From positions 124,001 to 188,000 of the forward strand of contig WNNJ02001433.1 in assembly GCA_012934845.2 (NCBI GenBank): a DNA stretch of 64,000 nt, given 5' to 3'. Shown here piece after piece: positions 59,749-64,000 of this stretch. The notes beneath the pieces are model-generated. The model saw only the letters and a program-made list of their open reading frames with translations, searched no databases and was not told where the DNA came from. Positions within the stretch are counted from its first letter, which is position 1, and each line of letters opens with the position of its first letter. The position numbers were made by a program, and so were the translations under genes. The DNA comes from Pomphorhynchus laevis. Taxonomy: Eukaryota; Acanthocephala; Palaeacanthocephala; Echinorhynchida; Pomphorhynchidae.

Positions 59749-60076
59749 AATAAATAGAAGATTGAATGATTAACGAATTGATATTATTTTTGTCTTCTTG
59801 CATGTTTTGTTCTGTGTAACACGTTTTTTATCGGTTACAAGTTTTGTTTAAGAAAATCCTTATCTTATCTTAGATTCTAACTTCAATATCCTGTATCCGG
59901 ATCAAGATTTTGTTGATCTAAAATTAGTTATACTGTGAGCAGACAAAACAGCTGCATGGATATAGTCTTGCATGTTATAATAATATGTTTTAATACGACA
60001 CAGTTTATTTAGAAGAAATCAATAAGAACTTTATGATGTTTTATTTAAATCCGATGCTGTTTAGGTCTTCCAAGAT

Positions 60077-60300
60077 TCACTGCCAGTATGCAAAATCTTT
60101 GATCTGCCCGAGTGCACACACATCGATATAGTTTTCGCCAGTAGCAATCCAATTTATATCCGCAAATCCTACATGATTGAGATGTAAGGGATGTGCCTTT
60201 TCGACACGTAAAGCTGGGCCAACTTTTTCAGCAATAATTGTGCCATGGAATTCTTCAAATTCCACATTATCATGCAAAGGCCGCAAAAAAGGTTCGAAAT
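60077..60300 (-). CDS. Possible last exon of an unidentified host gene
   Basis: A minus-strand frame of about 74 codons ending in TGA at 60077 has protein-like composition unlike the surrounding LINEs: FEEFHGTIIAEKVGPALRVE, HPLHLNHVGFADINWIATG, ENYIDVCALGQIKDFAYWQ. It may open at or before 60300 behind an acceptor now buried next to a LINE-B end (60305). I do not recognise the family. No partner exon was found upstream in the window. It could instead be the tail of an old element. Confidence 0.35.
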
Positions 60301-60304
60301 AAAT

Positions 60305-62064
60305 AAAAAAGATAAATTTATTTTAAGTGGCAAATGCGTGCCAACAGCGCGCTTACAAGCCCACTAAGAATAAAGGAAATCACCAAACTGATAAAAATAA
60401 TAATCCCCCGGGCGAATTTGGAATAATATGAGCAAGGAGGTCGAGCAGATGTACTAAGATGTCGAATTCCATCAAGAGGATCAGCAACAGGAAAGGAACC
60501 GAGGCGGAAATTTGTTGAATAATTTAGAGTGTAGAGGAGAAAGAAATGATCTGATTTTAAGAATAAAGAAGCAGGACGAGATTCATTGAGATATGGAAGA
60601 TGTAAGTATGAATGGGAATTGCGATGCAGTACACAATGGGTCAGGATAATCAAACGAAACTGAACAAGACGGATAATTATGGGAAGCCAGGAAAAATTGA
60701 AAATATGTTGAGATATGTGGTCAAAACGGTAGAGAAGTAGGAGAACGGGAACTGCCGAGTTAAAAATACTTGGAGAGATTGGAGAGTAATTTTGAGAGAG
60801 TTAAAGAACAGACTAAGGCAATAATCGATTAGGGGAAATAAAATGGTAGATAAAATTAAAATACAGGAGCAAAAATCGATCAACCTACGAATACGACGAA
60901 TATCACAGAGTAGCATGACGAGGAGCAAACTTTATCGGAAACAAATAGCTTGAGAGAAAGATGGTTGTCAAAGTGGAAACCGAGGAATACGATATCATTA
61001 ACGACAGAATGGTTGAGTAGATATATACGGTAGATGGAGTAATGTTGATGTGATAGAGAATTATCCACATAATTTTGAACTTTACAGAATTTAGTGATAG
61101 GCAAAACAAATAAAGGTGCTGGGAAATGGATAAGAGGCAAGCGGATGATGTAGATGAAAGTATTTGATTTGAGAGGGAGATATATAAGAGTAGAGGATAA
61201 TGTTATCAGCATATTGCATAACATGAAAATTGTGTGTTCTGGTTATTGTAGATAGATCACCGAGAAGAAGGGAGAAAATAACGGGACCTAGTACTGAGCC
61301 TTCAGGAACACTGTGTGCGAGAGAAGACAGTTGAGCGACAGAAGAATATGAATGAACGCTGAAAGAACGGTTAGATAAATAAGAGGAAAACCATGCTACT
61401 GCATCCATGGTCACGACATAGCTGATTGTGACGAATATAACGATCGACGATGTCGAATGCAGATGAGAAGTCGAGGGAGATTATGACGCTACAAAGTTTT
61501 TACTCTTGTTATTGAAGAAGATCATCAAAGACTTTGTGGCACGCTAGGTCTGTGGAATGATTAGAATGAAAAGCAGATTGCAACGGGGGATATAAATTTG
61601 ACGATATAGGTATTATATGACGTTAAAAGGTATTAACATGATTTAGCACAAGACGTTCGAAGAGTTTTGATAAGGTTCGAACGGATATATGACGATATGA
61701 GAACGAAAGTGAACTATAGATAGAGTGGCTTTTTAAGAAGTGGACGGACGATGACAGATTTACAGTTTGACGATAAAACGCCATCGCGAATAGAAGAATT
61801 GAACACGGTTGTCAAAAGCGATACCGAATGGCAAATAAGCTTAAGTAAGTACATAGTAAGAGGATTGACATGAGAAGACTTGTTGAGCAATGAATGGAGA
61901 ACTTTTACAACTTCGTCAGAAGTAACGGAAAGGATATAGAATAGCTCAGGAAAAGAGAATTGTATTGAGACAATCGATGATTGAAGAGTTGAATGGATAG
62001 ATGGTAAAGTATTAGCATATTTAGATTGAAGATAAGAAAACAAGAAAAACAAGAAAGTGATCAT
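60305..62064 (-). mobile_element. LINE-B copy, longest RT-bearing fragment
   Basis: Minus strand. In order: VKVLHSLLNKSSHVNPLTMY (62064-61714 frame), KSVIVRPLLKKPL, then RT with AWFSSYLSNRSFSV, VPEGSVLGPVIFSLLLGDL, MQYADNIILYSY (motif C altered to YADN), TFLGFHFDNHLSL-like text and the C-terminal region. The 3' UTR ends with the GCGCGCTGTTGGCACGC hairpin and ATTTGCCACT. Many frameshifts and stops; an old copy. Confidence 0.82.
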
Positions 62065-62109
62065 GTGAGCTTCTCAGCAAGATAATCTCGAATGTCATTA
62101 TGTCTTATA

Positions 62110-62450
62110 GTTGGTAAGTCACCTACTTGCAGGCTAATGAGTGACAAATATCAAATGGTTGATCACATGTGGAGTGGGCTGGCGGATCATGAGTCTGCCA
62201 TTAATATCGTGCTGCAAGTGCATCCTGAAACTGTCATTTTCTAAGGTTACGATTGAGAGCATCAATCGGTTTTGTTGATAATCATGTAGAATCGCCCGAC
62301 CCATTTGAGGGTAACCCTGAAAATGTATATAACTATATTAAGAAATTATTATTAAAAAATATATATCGACTTCCGAAGAAACCGAAGCTAGTAGGGGAGT
62401 TTCGCATCGAAGTAAAAAAATGGAAATATAAAGACAAAAGAAAATAAAAA
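62110..62450 (+). other. Unidentified open-frame segment between two elements
   Basis: Two plus-strand stretches look coding-like: MSDKYQMVDHMWSGLADHES to TAA at 62239, and, in another frame, LRASIGFVDNHVESPDPFEG through PKKPKLVGEFRIEVKKWKYK to TAA at about 62447. They might belong to a decayed host gene or element. No family recognised. Confidence 0.2.
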
Positions 62451-62520
62451 AGTCATCAAGAACACAAGAGCTAAGGTTTTAGGGGTTTTTAATTGCGGAG
62501 CAGTACAACTGTTAACCACC

Positions 62521-64000
62521 TGTTGTAGAATAGAGACAACGAACCACAGAAAGTTTTATTCGTTAAAATTTAAAATAGTTAAAAAGTCATTAATAAGTCA
62601 TTACATTCTCCCGGTTTTTAATTCCAATTCCTCCTGCGTATTATTCGTCCTCTGGACGAGCGATCGGGAAGGAAGCTGAAAGGATCATCATTTTTCTCTC
62701 TATGTCGTGCTTAAGGGGTTGATGTAGTATTTTATGTGGGCTTGGCGTATCGCTTTCTGGTTGACTTGATTCGGTTGTCCTTTCATTAGTTAGCAGTTCA
62801 TTGTCAGAATTTGACTCTTCTGTATGATCTGTTGGAAGGGAATCGTCACATAATGTTGGCTTGGGTGGGGACCAGGTCAGATGTCGACACCGTTGATTCC
62901 CGCCCGTCTTCGTAGCGGATCCTGGAGTAGTGAGGTGTCGAGTGAAGAATTTCGATCACTAGAGGGTCGGTCTTTGATTGACGTACAAAGTTTCTAAGAT
63001 TAGCCGGGCCTGATATTAGCCATTCCGGAATCGAGTAACTATTGCTGGACTTACTCGTGAAATTAAACATTCTTTCGTGCGGGGTGCACTTGGTTGACGT
63101 GCAGAGTAGTAATCGAATAGAGTGCAGTGCTGTATTCAGAACTAGTTTCCAGTTAGCATCAGTGAGTCTTCTGGATCGTAGAGCGAGCTAGATGGTCTTC
63201 CATACTACTCTGTTAACTCTATCGCATTGCCCGTTTCCAATGGGATGATATGGGGTAGAATGGGAAATAATGGTTCCGTTGCTCCAAATAAAGTCGCGTA
63301 GTTCAGTTGACATAAAGTAGCTCCCTCGGTCCGAGTGTACGGCATCTGGTGCTCCGACAAGAGAGAACAAGTTTTGTAGGCAATTGATTACCGTCTGTGA
63401 AGAGGTATTCTCGCAGGGATATACGAACGGATAGCGTGAGTACTCGTCAACAATTACTAGCATGAATTTATCACGATCAGTGGTAGGCTTCGGACCAACA
63501 AGGTCCATTGATATACGTTCAAATGGTCTTCTGGCTGAGATTAGTTGATATTGCTGAGGTCTGTGAAATCGAGGCTTGATTCTAGCGCAAGTGGATCACT
63601 CCATACATACTTTTCGGACCTTGTTTATTGAGCATAGCAGGTTCCTTTGCTTGACGAAGTAGTTCAGGCGTGTGATCCCAGGATGACATAGTAAGATGTG
63701 TAGGTCTTTTAGCGAGGTTGAGGTTGCAGCACATGTGGGGCGAGACAGAGCATATGTTGCGAAGTTTTTCCGCCCGGGACGATATTGTATATCATATGTA
63801 TAGTTTAAGAGCTCTAGTCTCCAGCGTGTAAGCTTATCGTTTTTAATGCGGTTTTTGGATGATGATCCGAACAGAAATAAGATAGCTTGTTGATCTGTAA
63901 TTATAGTAAATTTTCTACCTATTAGGAAGTATCTCCATTTCCTAATCGATTCGACTATGGCTGCGGACTCACATTCTATGGCTTTGTTTAATGTTCGCGA
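62521..64000 (-). mobile_element. Ty3/gypsy-type LTR retrotransposon, pol 3' half (fossil, cut by window end)
   Basis: Minus strand, from the window edge: RNase H (TDQQAILF, LTRWRLELLNY, YRPGRKN), the integrase zinc region, the integrase core (MDLVGPKPTTDRDKFMLVIV, HSDRG, STPYHPIGNGQCDR) and the integrase C-terminus. A purine-rich tract (CCGGGAGAA) is followed by a possible short 3' LTR, 62521-62605, that begins TG, contains AATAAA and ends CA. Domain order and motifs fit Ty3/gypsy. The visible part carries a few breaks and is incomplete; moderate age. Confidence 0.8.

Larger units (their letters stand above)
55925..59780 (+). mobile_element. LINE-C, I/Jockey-like non-LTR retrotransposon
   Basis: Distinct from LINE-A and LINE-B: ORF1 has Gag-like zinc knuckles and ORF2 an endonuclease and RT. 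Nearly full length; the 3' end is near the AATAAATAG text at 59748-59757. ORF2 is interrupted once at the RT motif A region, where a piece copied from the element's own ORF1 start replaces RT sequence (58886-58939). Otherwise the frames are open, so the copy is young. 59780-60060 shows no further feature. Confidence 0.85.

Overview
This is eukaryotic nuclear DNA from an invertebrate animal. It is very AT-rich, holds a split housekeeping gene with introns mostly under 70 bp, and is dense with retroelements (CR1/L2-like and I-like LINEs, Penelope-like elements, a Ty3/gypsy fragment). I cannot name the species. The element mix and small introns would suit a flatworm or another small, fast-evolving spiralian, but that is inference.

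Left part (1-26.3 kb): two host genes, both on the minus strand. At 2.2-4.0 kb lies an intronless gene for a nucleic-acid-binding protein with three U1/JAZ-type C2H2 zinc fingers and a Gly/Asn/Ser/Phe-rich tail. From 26.27 kb down to 9.10 kb lies the catalytic subunit of DNA polymerase alpha (POLA1). I could place 31 exons whose splice phases all agree (about 1,370 codons). They carry polymerase motifs A, B and [17 protein letters not shown] and both C-terminal zinc modules. Only the start-codon exon is missing. Its introns hold a LINE 3' end, a foldback element, a tandem pair of a dispersed repeat, a minisatellite with a 21-nt exact match to the gene's own motif B exon, and a 0.6-kb segment found again at 49-54.6 kb.

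Middle (26.3-48 kb): an intergenic foldback element, then a retroelement graveyard. Two LINE families (called LINE-A, CR1-like with an (AAT)n tail, and LINE-B, L2/CR1-like with a conserved 3' hairpin) occur in many truncated copies, with two nearly full-length LINE-A copies (32.6-36.9 kb, 43.7-47.9 kb). Between them is a Penelope-like element in a nearly perfect 2.06-kb palindrome (38.96-41.02 kb), followed by three copies of a 354-360 bp tandem repeat. On its minus strand that repeat carries every conserved piece of a hammerhead ribozyme with matching complementary arms, but in a permuted order.

Right part (48-64 kb): a LINE-A copy with both ORFs open (49.1-53.26 kb) and a LINE-B end are nested in the duplicated POLA1-intron segment. 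Then come a LINE-B fragment, an I/Jockey-like LINE (LINE-C, 55.9-59.8 kb) whose reverse transcriptase is interrupted by a copied piece of its own ORF1, a possible last exon of an unidentified gene (60.1 kb), a long LINE-B fragment, and a Ty3/gypsy pol fragment running off the window end.
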